From CAZZEX01 sp964653285 (GTDB taxonomy: Bacteria > Chloroflexota > Anaerolineae > B4-G1): a DNA stretch of 28,828 bases. The stretch lies in NCBI GenBank assembly GCA_964653285.1, contig CAZZEX010000059.1, forward strand, positions 1 to 28,828, given 5' to 3'. The notes beneath the pieces were generated by a model. It was not told where the DNA came from, searched no databases, and saw nothing but the letters and a program-made list of their open reading frames with translations. This document shows positions 21,726 through 28,828 of this stretch, in pieces (positions within the stretch are counted from its first letter, which is position 1; each line of letters opens with the position of its first letter). The position numbers were made by a program, and so were the translations under genes.

Positions 21726-24293
21726 ATGTCTAAGCGTGTATGGTGGATTCTATTTTCAGTGCTGGTGGTGGGCAGCATGCTGCTGGCGGCCTGCGCCAAG
21801 CCCACTGCTACTCCAGCACCAACTGAGGTACCACCCACCAAGGCCCCTGCAGCACCCACCGCAGCCCCGGCTGCGAAGTTTGACTGCATGGGCGGCGAGG
21901 GCGGCACGGTCTCTATGATCGGCGTGTGGAGCGGCGACGAGGAGGGCACTTTCAAGAGCATCCTGCAGCCTTTCCTGGACCAGTGCGACATCACACTGGA
22001 ATACGAGGGCACGCGCGATCTGGCCGTCTACTCCACCCGCATCGAAGGCGGCAACCCGCCCGACATCGCCGGCCTGCCCAACCCTGGCCTCCTTGCCGAG
22101 TACAAGGACTACATGGTGCCCATCGGCGGCATCATTGACCTGAGCCAGTACTCGCCCGCCTGGCAGAGCCTGGGCAGCGTGGAGGGCACAGTCTACGGTG
22201 CTTTCTTCAAGGCCGACACCAAGTCGCTGGTCTGGTACAGCCCGCCGGTGTTCGAGGCCATGGGGTACGAAGTGCCCACCACCCGGGACGAGATGACCGC
22301 GCTGATGGACCAGATCGTCGCCGCCGGCGGCGTCCCCTGGTCGGCCGGCATCGAGAGCGGTGAGGCCACCGGCTGGGTGGCCACCGACTGGATCCAGGAC
22401 ATCCTGCTGCGCACCCAGGGCGCCGACTTCGTCGAGAAGTGGGCACGCCACGAGGTGCCGTGGACCGACCCGGCCATCAAGGAGGCATTCGAGATCTACT
22501 ACGACATCTGCGCCGACGATACCTACGCGCTGGGCGGCGCGCAGGGCACCCTGAACACCAGTTTCCAGGAATCGCTCTACCCGCCCTTCGAGGACCCGCC
22601 TGGGGCCTACATGGTGCGCCAGGCCTCCTTCGGCGGCGGCCTGATCGCCGAGCAGTTCCCCGACCTGGTGGCCGGTGAGGACTACACCTTCTTCATGTTC
22701 CCCGCGATGGATCCATCCATCGGTGCGCCGATGCAGGGTGGTGCGGACGTGATGGCGCTGTTCAACGCTGACAACAAAGCCGCCGTTGCGCTGATGAACT
22801 ACATGTTCGGCGAGGAAGGCGGGAAGGCGATGGCTGCCTCCGAGTGGGGGCTGTCGCCCAACAACAAGGTTACCGCGGCCGACTACACCAGCGTGTTGCC
22901 GGGCCAGGCGGCCACGCTGATGAACGAGGCCCCGGCCTTCAGTTTCGACGCCGACGACCGCTTCCCCGGCGGCCTGAACGTGGACTACTGGCAGGCCGTC
23001 GTGGAGTACCTCGGCGGTGGTGATCTGGACACCATCCTCACGCGGGTGGAACAGCGTGCCAAGGAGGTCTACGGCGAGGCGGTGAGCGCCGAAGAGGATC
23101 CGTGCATGGGCGCTTCCGGCGGCACCATCTCCATGATCGGCGTGTGGAGCGGCGACGAGGAGGGCACTTTCAAGAGCATCCTGCAGCCTTTCCTGGACCA
23201 GTGCGACATCACACTGGAATACGAGGGCACGCGCGATCTGGCCGTCTACTCCACCCGCATCGAAGGCGGCAACCCGCCCGACATCGCCGGCCTGCCCAAC
23301 CCTGGCCTCCTTGCCGAGTACAAGGACTACATGGTGCCCATCGGCGGCATCATTGACCTGAGCCAGTACTCGCCCGCCTGGCAGAGCCTGGGCAGCGTGG
23401 AGGGCACAGTCTACGGTGCTTTCTTCAAGGCCGACACCAAGTCGCTGGTCTGGTACAGCCCGCCGGTGTTCGAGGCCATGGGGTACGAAGTGCCCACCAC
23501 CCGGGACGAGATGACCGCGCTGATGGACCAGATCGTCGCCGCCGGCGGCGTCCCCTGGTCGGCCGGCATCGAGAGCGGTGAGGCCACCGGCTGGGTGGCC
23601 ACCGACTGGATCCAGGACATCCTGCTGCGCACCCAGGGCGCCGACTTCGTCGAGAAGTGGGCACGCCACGAGGTGCCGTGGACCGACCCGGCCATCAAGG
23701 AGGCATTCGAGATCTACTACGACATCTGCGCCGACGATACCTACGCGCTGGGCGGCGCGCAGGGCACCCTGAACACCAGTTTCCAGGAATCGCTCTACCC
23801 GCCCTTCGAGGACCCGCCTGGGGCCTACATGGTGCGCCAGGCCTCCTTCGGCGGCGGCCTGATCGCCGAGCAGTTCCCCGACCTGGTGGCCGGTGAGGAC
23901 TACACCTTCTTCATGTTCCCCGCGATGGATCCATCCATCGGTGCGCCGATGCAGGGTGGTGCGGACGTGATGGCGCTGTTCAACGCTGACAACAAAGCCG
24001 CCGTTGCGCTGATGAACTACATGTTCGGCGAGGAAGGCGGGAAGGCGATGGCTGCCTCCGAGTGGGGGCTGTCGCCCAACAACAAGGTTACCGCGGCCGA
24101 CTACACCAGCGTGTTGCCGGGCCAGGCGGCCACGCTGATGAACGAGGCCCCGGCCTTCAGTTTCGACGCCGACGACCGCTTCCCCGGTGGCCTGAACGTG
24201 GACTACTGGCAGGCCGTCGTGGAGTACCTCGGCGGTAGTGACCTCGATACAATTCTCGAACGGATGGAGGCACGCGCTAACGAAGTATACTAG
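21726..24293 (+). CDS. aglE: Alpha-glucoside-type ABC transporter solute-binding lipoprotein, tandem duplicated
   Basis: An 855-residue binding protein, about twice the usual ~420 residues. A lipoprotein signal ends in LLAAC (Cys ~23), then a Thr/Pro/Ala linker (~24-50). Two complete extracellular binding domains of the AglE type follow (GVWSGDEEGTFKSILQPFL, RIEGGNPPDIAGLPNPGLL, the WYSPPVFEAMGY hinge, FMFPAMDPSIGAPMQGGADV). Copy 2 starts near residue 460 without its own signal, joined by a short linker (EVYGEAVSAEEDPCMG). The copies are almost identical in DNA over ~1.1 kb, but their outer ends differ, so this is a real in-frame fusion. ATG 21726 has AAAGGAGG. It would capture an alpha-glucoside outside the membrane and deliver it to the AglF/AglG-type permeases downstream. 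Sugar specificity is inferred from family resemblance only. Confidence 0.85.
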   Translation: MSKRVWWILFSVLVVGSMLLAACAKPTATPAPTEVPPTKAPAAPTAAPAAKFDCMGGEGGTVSMIGVWSGDEEGTFKSILQPFLDQCDITLEYEGTRDLAVYSTRIEGGNPPDIAGLPNPGLLAEYKDYMVPIGGIIDLSQYSPAWQSLGSVEGTVYGAFFKADTKSLVWYSPPVFEAMGYEVPTTRDEMTALMDQIVAAGGVPWSAGIESGEATGWVATDWIQDILLRTQGADFVEKWARHEVPWTDPAIKEAFEIYYDICADDTYALGGAQGTLNTSFQESLYPPFEDPPGAYMVRQASFGGGLIAEQFPDLVAGEDYTFFMFPAMDPSIGAPMQGGADVMALFNADNKAAVALMNYMFGEEGGKAMAASEWGLSPNNKVTAADYTSVLPGQAATLMNEAPAFSFDADDRFPGGLNVDYWQAVVEYLGGGDLDTILTRVEQRAKEVYGEAVSAEEDPCMGASGGTISMIGVWSGDEEGTFKSILQPFLDQCDITLEYEGTRDLAVYSTRIEGGNPPDIAGLPNPGLLAEYKDYMVPIGGIIDLSQYSPAWQSLGSVEGTVYGAFFKADTKSLVWYSPPVFEAMGYEVPTTRDEMTALMDQIVAAGGVPWSAGIESGEATGWVATDWIQDILLRTQGADFVEKWARHEVPWTDPAIKEAFEIYYDICADDTYALGGAQGTLNTSFQESLYPPFEDPPGAYMVRQASFGGGLIAEQFPDLVAGEDYTFFMFPAMDPSIGAPMQGGADVMALFNADNKAAVALMNYMFGEEGGKAMAASEWGLSPNNKVTAADYTSVLPGQAATLMNEAPAFSFDADDRFPGGLNVDYWQAVVEYLGGSDLDTILERMEARANEVY
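21915..24236 (+). repeat. Near-identical 1.1-kb tandem duplication within the binding-protein gene
   Basis: 21915-23018 and 23133-24236 match with a period of 1218 bp (406 codons). Reading by eye I found one difference, C at 22970 versus T at 24188. The sequences diverge sharply outside these limits, for example GGTGGTGATCTG versus GGTAGTGACCTC after 23018/24236. This pattern suggests recent duplication or gene conversion. Confidence 0.9.
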
Positions 24294-24326
24294 CGCCTCG
24301 TTCTACTGGTAACACGGGGCAAATCA

Positions 24327-24357
24327 GGGAGGCCTCGTTGCCGGGGCCTCCCCTTTT
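24327..24357 (+). terminator. Terminator or attenuator between binding protein and permeases
   Basis: GGGAGGCC (24327-24334), a 10-nt loop, GGCCTCCC (24345-24352), then CTTTTCGTT. The stem is perfect and the tail moderately T-rich. Placed 34 bp after the binding-protein stop, it would reduce permease transcription relative to the binding protein, as is common in such operons. Confidence 0.7.
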
Positions 24358-24359
24358 CG

Positions 24360-24454
24360 TTAAATGGATGCTTAAATGGATGCCGAAACTTGTTTCGGCG
24401 ACCCTGGCACGCGCAGATGTGGCTTTCGTCCGCTAGTGACGCCAACAGGTTGGC
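24360..24454 (+). repeat. Tandem 12-mer and two small hairpins before aglF
   Basis: TTAAATGGATGC is repeated head to tail at 24360-24371 and 24372-24383. Next come GCCGAAA-CTTG-TTTCGGC (24382-24399) and GCCAAC-AG-GTTGGC (24441-24454). No promoter match is clear here; the segment may be a leader structure or dispersed repeat debris. Confidence 0.55.
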
Positions 24455-24485
24455 GCTTCCAATCGCTAGAGAAAGGAGTACACTC

Positions 24486-25421
24486 ATGGCAGCACCAAAG
24501 GGCCAGGTTCCGGCCATTATGAAACAAGCAGGGCACGCGCCGTGGCTCTACCTTGCCCCAGCCTTGCTCATTATGCTCTTCTTCGTCGTGTACCCCACTG
24601 TGAACACCATCTATCTGAGTTTTCTGGACACCGAAGGTGAGCAATCGGCGGCCATTACGTGCCAGGAGGGGCAGCCGTGTTGGGGCCCCTTCGAGAACTA
24701 CCGCCATGCCCTGACCGACGAAACGATGCTCCTGGCATTCCGAAACAACCTGCTGTGGATCATTCTCATGGTGTCGGGCACAACCGCGCTTGGCCTCATC
24801 ATCGCTGTGCTCGTGGACCGGGTCAAGTATGAGCCCCTGGCGAAGGCGGTGATCTTCCTCCCAATGGCCATCTCGTTCGTAGGGGCTAGCGTCATCTGGA
24901 ACTACGTCTATGACTATCAGGCTCAGGGCAACCAGATCGGCCTATTGAACGCTATCGTCACCGCCCTGGGACTTGGGCCCGTGCCGTGGACCACGACCGG
25001 TCCCTGGATCAACAACGTCGCCCTCATCATCGTCGGCGTATGGATGTGGACGGGCTTCTGCATGACCATCCTTTCGGCCGCACTCAAGAGCGTGCCGGAA
25101 GAGTTGCTGGAGGCGGCGCGCATTGATGGTGCCACCGAGTGGATGGTCTTCTGGAAGATCCTGGTACCCATCATCGCACCGACGATCACCGTCGTCCTCA
25201 CCACAATGACCGTTAACGTGCTCAAGATCTTCGACATTGTGTACGTCATGGGCAAAGGACAACCCGGCACCCAGGTCATCGCCACGCGCATGTACATTGA
25301 GCAGTTCAATAAGTCCAACTCCGGCCTGTCGTCAGCCATCGCCATCATCCTCATTCTCGCTGTGCTGCCGATAGGGTACATCAACATCCAGCGGTTCCGG
25401 GAACAGGAGGCTATGCGATGA
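24486..25421 (+). CDS. aglF: ABC transporter permease, AglF/MalF type
   Basis: A 311-residue inner-membrane permease with six membrane segments. The first (YLAPALLIMLFFVVYPTVNT, ~20-40) is followed by a loop with TCQEGQPCWGPFENY, a feature of alpha-glucoside permeases. The cytoplasmic EAA loop that docks the ATPase reads ELLEAARIDGATEWMVFWKI. It forms a heterodimeric channel with the next gene product. ATG 24486 is chosen over the longer frame because AAGGAG sits at 24473-24478 and the extra upstream residues come from a hairpin repeat. The stop overlaps the aglG start by 4 bp (ATGA), so translation is coupled. Confidence 0.9.
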   Translation: MAAPKGQVPAIMKQAGHAPWLYLAPALLIMLFFVVYPTVNTIYLSFLDTEGEQSAAITCQEGQPCWGPFENYRHALTDETMLLAFRNNLLWIILMVSGTTALGLIIAVLVDRVKYEPLAKAVIFLPMAISFVGASVIWNYVYDYQAQGNQIGLLNAIVTALGLGPVPWTTTGPWINNVALIIVGVWMWTGFCMTILSAALKSVPEELLEAARIDGATEWMVFWKILVPIIAPTITVVLTTMTVNVLKIFDIVYVMGKGQPGTQVIATRMYIEQFNKSNSGLSSAIAIILILAVLPIGYINIQRFREQEAMR

Positions 25422-26608
25422 GTGATCGAATCAAATTCATCCTGGGGAAGATCCCCCTTCATGTCGTGATCATCCTCCTCTGCTTGGTGTGGATCACGCC
25501 GACCGTCGGATTGCTCGTTGCCTCGTTCCGGCCCAGACAGGACGTGGTCCAAAGCGGCTGGTGGGTGGCCTTCGCGCCGCGCAAAGTAGCGGGACAGGAC
25601 GTGTACGAGAAATACCTTGCCCCCTATTATGGCCCTGACGGCAAAGCCGTCGAAGGTGTCGATCTATCCGATCCAGAACTGATTGGGCAGTTCCGCCGCT
25701 CGATAGAACTGACTGCCTTCCTGCGCGAACAGATGGAAGAGGGAAAGATCCAGTTAGAAGAGATGCCTGATCCACAAGAGATGGCGGATCTGTTGACCTA
25801 TCTGCGGCAACTTTCGGGCGCTGGGAGCGCCGCCAGCCGGCCACGTTTCACTATCAATAACTACGTAGACGCAGTGGTGGGCTACTCCGGCCGGGCGAAC
25901 TACATCGAATCGTGTGTCGAGGGCGACCCCGCGGAGGATGACGCCTGCCTCGGCACCGGACTGACCAGTGAGCGCGGCATGGCAACCGCGTTTTTGAACA
26001 GCCTGTGGGTCGCTATCCCGGCCACCATCCTGCCCATCCTGTTCGCCTCGCTTGCCGCCTATGCCTTCTCCTGGCTCGACTTCAAGGGCCGCCAGTGGTT
26101 GTTCGTCATCCTCGTGGCGCTCCAGATCGTCCCATTGCAGATGACGCTAATCCCCATCTACCGCATCTACGCTAAGGCGGGTCTCACCGGCACCTTCCTG
26201 GGGGTGTGGCTCTTCCACACCGGCTTCGGTCTACCTTATGCCATCTATCTCATACGCAACTTCCTGGGGGGGTTGCCCAAGGACCTCTTCGAGTCGGCGT
26301 ACCTGGACGGCGCATCCCACTGGACGGCGTTCTACCGGCTGGCTATTCCGCTGTCGGTCCCGGCTCTGGCGTCGCTGGCCATCTTCCAGTTCTTATGGGT
26401 TTGGAACGACCTGCTGGTGGCGCTGGTTTTCCTTGGCGGGCAGACGCCGGTGCTGACCTGGCAGATCAACAGTCTGGTGGGGCGGTTCACGGGCATGCAC
26501 CTGCAGACAGCCGCCGCGTTCGTCTCGATAATCCTGCCAATGCTCGTATTCTTCGCCATGCAACGCTTCTTCGTGCGCGGCCTTCTCGCCGGCGCGGTGA
26601 AGGGGTAG
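25418..26608 (+). CDS. aglG: ABC transporter permease, AglG/MalG type
   Basis: A 396-residue permease. TM1 (HVVIILLCLVWITPTVGLLV) is followed by an unusually long outer region (~45-185) before TM2, a trait of AglG-type subunits. It includes NYVDAVVGYSGRANYIESC. The EAA loop is PKDLFESAYLDGASHWTAFYRLAIP, with the family's conserved Gly. The C-terminal helices end in RFFVRGLLAGAVKG, the usual G-subunit tail. It partners AglF. No ATP-binding subunit follows, so a shared MsmK/MalK-like ATPase encoded elsewhere is required (inferred). Confidence 0.9.
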   Translation: MSDRIKFILGKIPLHVVIILLCLVWITPTVGLLVASFRPRQDVVQSGWWVAFAPRKVAGQDVYEKYLAPYYGPDGKAVEGVDLSDPELIGQFRRSIELTAFLREQMEEGKIQLEEMPDPQEMADLLTYLRQLSGAGSAASRPRFTINNYVDAVVGYSGRANYIESCVEGDPAEDDACLGTGLTSERGMATAFLNSLWVAIPATILPILFASLAAYAFSWLDFKGRQWLFVILVALQIVPLQMTLIPIYRIYAKAGLTGTFLGVWLFHTGFGLPYAIYLIRNFLGGLPKDLFESAYLDGASHWTAFYRLAIPLSVPALASLAIFQFLWVWNDLLVALVFLGGQTPVLTWQINSLVGRFTGMHLQTAAAFVSIILPMLVFFAMQRFFVRGLLAGAVKG

Positions 26609-26613
26609 ACATC

Positions 26614-26646
26614 AGACCTCCGAGGTTTCCAAAACCTCGGAGGTCT
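26614..26646 (+). repeat. Perfect 15-bp-stem hairpin between aglG and treT
   Basis: AGACCTCCGAGGTTT (26614-26628), loop CCA, AAACCTCGGAGGTCT (26632-26646). There is no T tract. The sequence has the form of a dispersed palindromic repeat I associate with Chloroflexota. It could pause transcription or protect the upstream mRNA end. Confidence 0.8.
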
Positions 26647-26669
26647 CCGAAGGTGCGGAGGACATCATC

Positions 26670-27911
26670 GTGCTACAACGAGTTGCACTGGAACAGAAAC
26701 GTCTGGCCGACTACCGCCCCATCGTCGGCGAGGCTAGTCTCGCGGAAATCCATGCTTTGGCCAAACCGCTGCAGGGTGCGCGGGTCGCCCACGTCAACGC
26801 CACAGCCTTCGGCGGCGGCGTGGCCGAGATGCTGCAGACGCTTGTGCCGCTGATGCGCGACGCTGGGCTAGACGCCGAGTGGCAGGTCATCGAGGGCCAG
26901 GACGAGTTCTTCAACGTCACCAAAGCCTGCCACAACGGCCTCCAGGGGATGGACATCCCCTTCACCGAGGAGATGAAGGCCGTGTGGCAGCGCTACAACG
27001 AGATGAACGCCCGCAAGTTCGGGGGGGAGTACGACTTCGTCGTCATCCACGACCCCCAGCCGGCTGGCCTGCTCTACTATCACGGGCGTGAGGGGGGCAG
27101 GCACTGGGCCTGGCGCTGCCACATTGATACCTCTCACCCCAACCCCGCCTACTGGGACTTCTTCGCCCCCTACATCACCGAGTACGAGGCGGGTATCTTC
27201 ACCATGGAACAGTACGTCGGCCCCGGCGTGTCCTACGACTACCTGGCATTCGTCACCCCCACGATTGACCCCCTCTCACCCAAGAATGCGCCGATGACGC
27301 CCGAGCGAGCGCGGGAGACCGTGGCTCGTTTCGGCATAGACGTGAGCCGCCCGCTCATCACCCAGGTCAGCCGCTTCGACCCGTGGAAAGACCCGCTGGG
27401 TGTGATTGACGCCTACCGCATCGTCAAAGCGCAGGTGCCGGAGGTACAACTGGCGCTCGTCGGCTCAATGGCCGCAGATGACCCGGAGGGCTGGTACTAT
27501 CTGGACAAGACCATCCGCCACGCCGGCGAGGACGACGATATCCACATCCTGCATAACTTCCACGGCGTGGGAGCGTTTGAGGTCGGGGCTTTCCAGGCCG
27601 CCAGCGACGTCGTGGTCCAGAAGTCCACCCGTGAGGGGTTCGGGCTGGTGGTGACGGAGGCGCTGTGGAAGGGGAAGCCAGTGGTGGGCGGCAACGCGGG
27701 AGGCATTCCGTTGCAGGTACTGGAGGGTGAGACCGGCTTTCTGGTGGATTCGGTAGAGGAGTGTGGGAAAAAGGTGCTCTACCTCCTACAATGTCCGGAG
27801 GAGGCAGCGCGGATGGGTGCAGCGGCGCGGGAGCACGTGCGGCGTAACTTCTTGGTGACGCGCCACCTGAAAGATTACCTGAGCCTGTTCCACAGGACAA
27901 AGGAATCCTGA
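26670..27911 (+). CDS. treT: Trehalose synthase, TreT-like (GT4-family glycosyltransferase)
   Basis: A 413-residue cytoplasmic GT-B glycosyltransferase of the TreT type, which joins NDP-glucose and glucose into trehalose (reversible in some species). Landmarks are HVNATAFGGGVAEML (acceptor side, ~41-55), FVVIHDPQPAGLLYY, WRCHIDTSHPN, PTIDPLSPKN and the donor domain with VSRFDPWKDPLGVIDAY. The E-x7-E motif is present in STREGFGLVVTEALWKGKPVVGG. GTG 26670 is preceded by GGAGG at 26656-26660. It follows aglG after a hairpin repeat. In Thermococcus, TreT is encoded with a trehalose/maltose transporter, and the same arrangement here supports a trehalose-linked function for the operon. Trehalose phosphorylase-like GT4 enzymes are the main alternative. 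Confidence 0.85.
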   Translation: MLQRVALEQKRLADYRPIVGEASLAEIHALAKPLQGARVAHVNATAFGGGVAEMLQTLVPLMRDAGLDAEWQVIEGQDEFFNVTKACHNGLQGMDIPFTEEMKAVWQRYNEMNARKFGGEYDFVVIHDPQPAGLLYYHGREGGRHWAWRCHIDTSHPNPAYWDFFAPYITEYEAGIFTMEQYVGPGVSYDYLAFVTPTIDPLSPKNAPMTPERARETVARFGIDVSRPLITQVSRFDPWKDPLGVIDAYRIVKAQVPEVQLALVGSMAADDPEGWYYLDKTIRHAGEDDDIHILHNFHGVGAFEVGAFQAASDVVVQKSTREGFGLVVTEALWKGKPVVGGNAGGIPLQVLEGETGFLVDSVEECGKKVLYLLQCPEEAARMGAAAREHVRRNFLVTRHLKDYLSLFHRTKES

Positions 27912-27933
27912 CCTCAAGTCGGCGGATTCGACT

Positions 27934-28322
27934 GTGAACAAGCACCAAGCGTTTCTCGCGTCCCGCCGGAAACACGTGTTAATGATCACCAATCACGGTA
28001 TACACCAGTGGAAGATTATTCCTGGCCTGCCAGACACAGGAGGGCAAGATGTATTTGTGAACCAATGTACCGAAGCACTGGCGAGACTTGGCTTCAAGAT
28101 CACAATTGTCAATCGTGGAGGGTATCCTCATCCTGTCACCGGCGAGTGGCGCAGAGGAATCCACTATAAGGACGAAAACCAGCGCATTGTGTACCTGGAG
28201 GACGGGGTACACAAATTCGTCCGTGAGGTAACGCCTATCACACCACCATTCCCTACTTCACCTGGCGAAACATGGTGACCGTTCTTCTTGACGAGATCGG
28301 CGTAAGTCCTGGAAATGCCTAA
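27934..28322 (+). pseudogene. Broken sucrose-phosphate-synthase-like glycosyltransferase gene (N-terminal fragment)
   Basis: The first ~95 codons encode the N-terminus of an SPS-like GT4 enzyme: KHVLMITNHGIHQWKIIPGL, PDTGGQDVFVNQCTEALARL, TIVNRGGYPHPVTGEWRRGI, YLEDGVHKFVRE. The frame then becomes unrelated and stops at 28278. In the other frame, from about 28230 to the TAA at 28320-28322, a sensible peptide (AYHTTIPYFTWRNMVTVLL) appears, which suggests a large internal deletion plus a frameshift joining two ends of a longer gene. Most of the catalytic GT-B domain is missing, so it should be inactive. It lies directly between treT and the phosphorylase gene, in a sugar-metabolism setting. Confidence 0.75.
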
Positions 28323-28331
28323 GTGTCTGGC

Positions 28332-28828
28332 TCAGTCGACCGCTGAGAACCCCATCTCCGCTGCGCGCTTCGCCGCCGGGATGTAGAAGCCCTCGGTGTA
28401 CTCCTTGACCATGCGGCGGGCGCAGAAGGTCGGAACCACGGTGCGGATTGCCTCCTTCATGACCTGCACCCAGCCCCGGGGGACATCGTCGGCATCGCGC
28501 TTGTAGAACAACGGCACAACCTCTTTCTCAAGCAAGCGATATAGCGCTTCCGCGTCAGCAGCGTCCTGTGCTGCCGGGTCGTCGTAGTGCTGCCCGGCGT
28601 CAATCGCCCAGCCGTTGGCCCCGTTGTACCCCTCGGCCCACCAGCCGTCGAGGACGCTCAGATTGGGGATGCCATTGGCGGCTGCTTTCTGACCGCTGGT
28701 GCCACTGGCCTCGTAGGGACGGCGGGGAGTGTTCAACCATACGTCTACCCCCTGCACCAGGTAGCGTGCCACTTGCAGGTCGTAGTCCTCGATGAAGGCG
28801 ATGCGTCCCCCCATTGCCGGGTCCCTGG
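28332..28828 (-). CDS. glgP: Alpha-glucan (glycogen/maltodextrin) phosphorylase, C-terminal part
   Basis: A minus-strand gene open to the right edge; only the last ~165 residues are in the window. DPAMGGRIAFIEDYD and VDVWLNTPRRPYEASGTSGQ lead to the conserved Lys (GTSGQKAAANG) that binds pyridoxal phosphate. WWAEGYNGANGWAI is typical of the short, archaeal/thermophile-type alpha-glucan phosphorylases. It releases glucose-1-phosphate from glycogen or maltodextrin. The internal ATG at 28814 is not the start, since the conserved frame runs past it. It converges with the broken SPS-like gene, 9 bp apart. Its position beside the transporter and TreT-like genes fits one alpha-glucan/trehalose metabolic cluster. 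Confidence 0.92.
   Translation of the reverse strand, partial: RDPAMGGRIAFIEDYDLQVARYLVQGVDVWLNTPRRPYEASGTSGQKAAANGIPNLSVLDGWWAEGYNGANGWAIDAGQHYDDPAAQDAADAEALYRLLEKEVVPLFYKRDADDVPRGWVQVMKEAIRTVVPTFCARRMVKEYTEGFYIPAAKRAAEMGFSAVD

Noticed and set aside
21756..23669. A 637-codon open frame on the minus strand
   Set aside because: It is the antisense shadow of the duplicated binding-protein gene. Its own repeat arises only because the sense gene is duplicated, and it has no start signal or recognisable domain.
27971..27981. AACACGTGTTA, almost identical to the LacI operator at 20497
   Set aside because: It encodes the conserved KHVLMI start of the SPS-like fragment, so codons explain it. It is not placed at a promoter. 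It could be reconsidered if binding is shown.

Overview
The window looks like a GC-rich Chloroflexota chromosome, most likely Anaerolineae or a close relative. The reasons are membrane and secreted proteins with long Thr-Pro linkers (TPTPTNTP type), several STAND-type NTPases, an FhaA/FhaB-like pair, many short palindromic dispersed repeats between and even inside genes, and an alpha-glucoside-type ABC transporter beside a TreT-like trehalose synthase. The assignment is by gene style only; there is no rRNA or tRNA gene to confirm it.

Layout. 1-553: 3' part of an AmmeMemoRadiSam-type radical SAM gene. 572-3940: a CHAT-protease-like protein followed by two FHA proteins; the first FHA gene has a near-consensus promoter inside the end of the CHAT gene and may be leaderless. 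3979-5616: a membrane GT-C-type glycosyltransferase carrying two in-frame repeat insertions. 5703-6575: methylthioadenosine phosphorylase. 6705-11077: two STAND/AAA-type ATPases separated by a cloverleaf-shaped palindromic element and a small DUF6883/DUF4926-type pair. 11115-14321: a large secreted protein with a PPC domain and an A-B-A'-B' array of beta-sandwich modules. 14322-14737: about 400 bp of repeats and a probable PIN-toxin remnant, ending in a promoter.

14738-18511 holds the most interesting unit, a two-gene operon. The first gene encodes an NLR-like protein: two zinc ribbons, a Gly-rich RHIM-like beta motif, an NB-ARC-like NTPase, helical repeats, a membrane span, a Thr-Pro stalk and an outer Ig-like domain. 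The second encodes a caspase-like (C14) protease whose C-terminus carries the same kind of Gly-rich motif and zinc ribbon in mirror order. I infer that the membrane sensor recruits or activates the caspase through matched motifs.

18498-28828 is mostly sugar metabolism. A minus-strand alkaline-phosphatase-superfamily gene diverges from a LacI-type regulator that has a textbook promoter with an overlapping operator. Then come a solute-binding lipoprotein made of two almost identical tandem copies, a terminator-like hairpin, two permeases (AglF/AglG type) with no ATPase, a TreT-like synthase, a broken sucrose-phosphate-synthase-like gene, and the 3' end of an alpha-glucan phosphorylase on the minus strand. 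The likely role is uptake of alpha-glucosides (trehalose, maltose or sucrose type) under LacI control and their entry into trehalose and glycogen metabolism.
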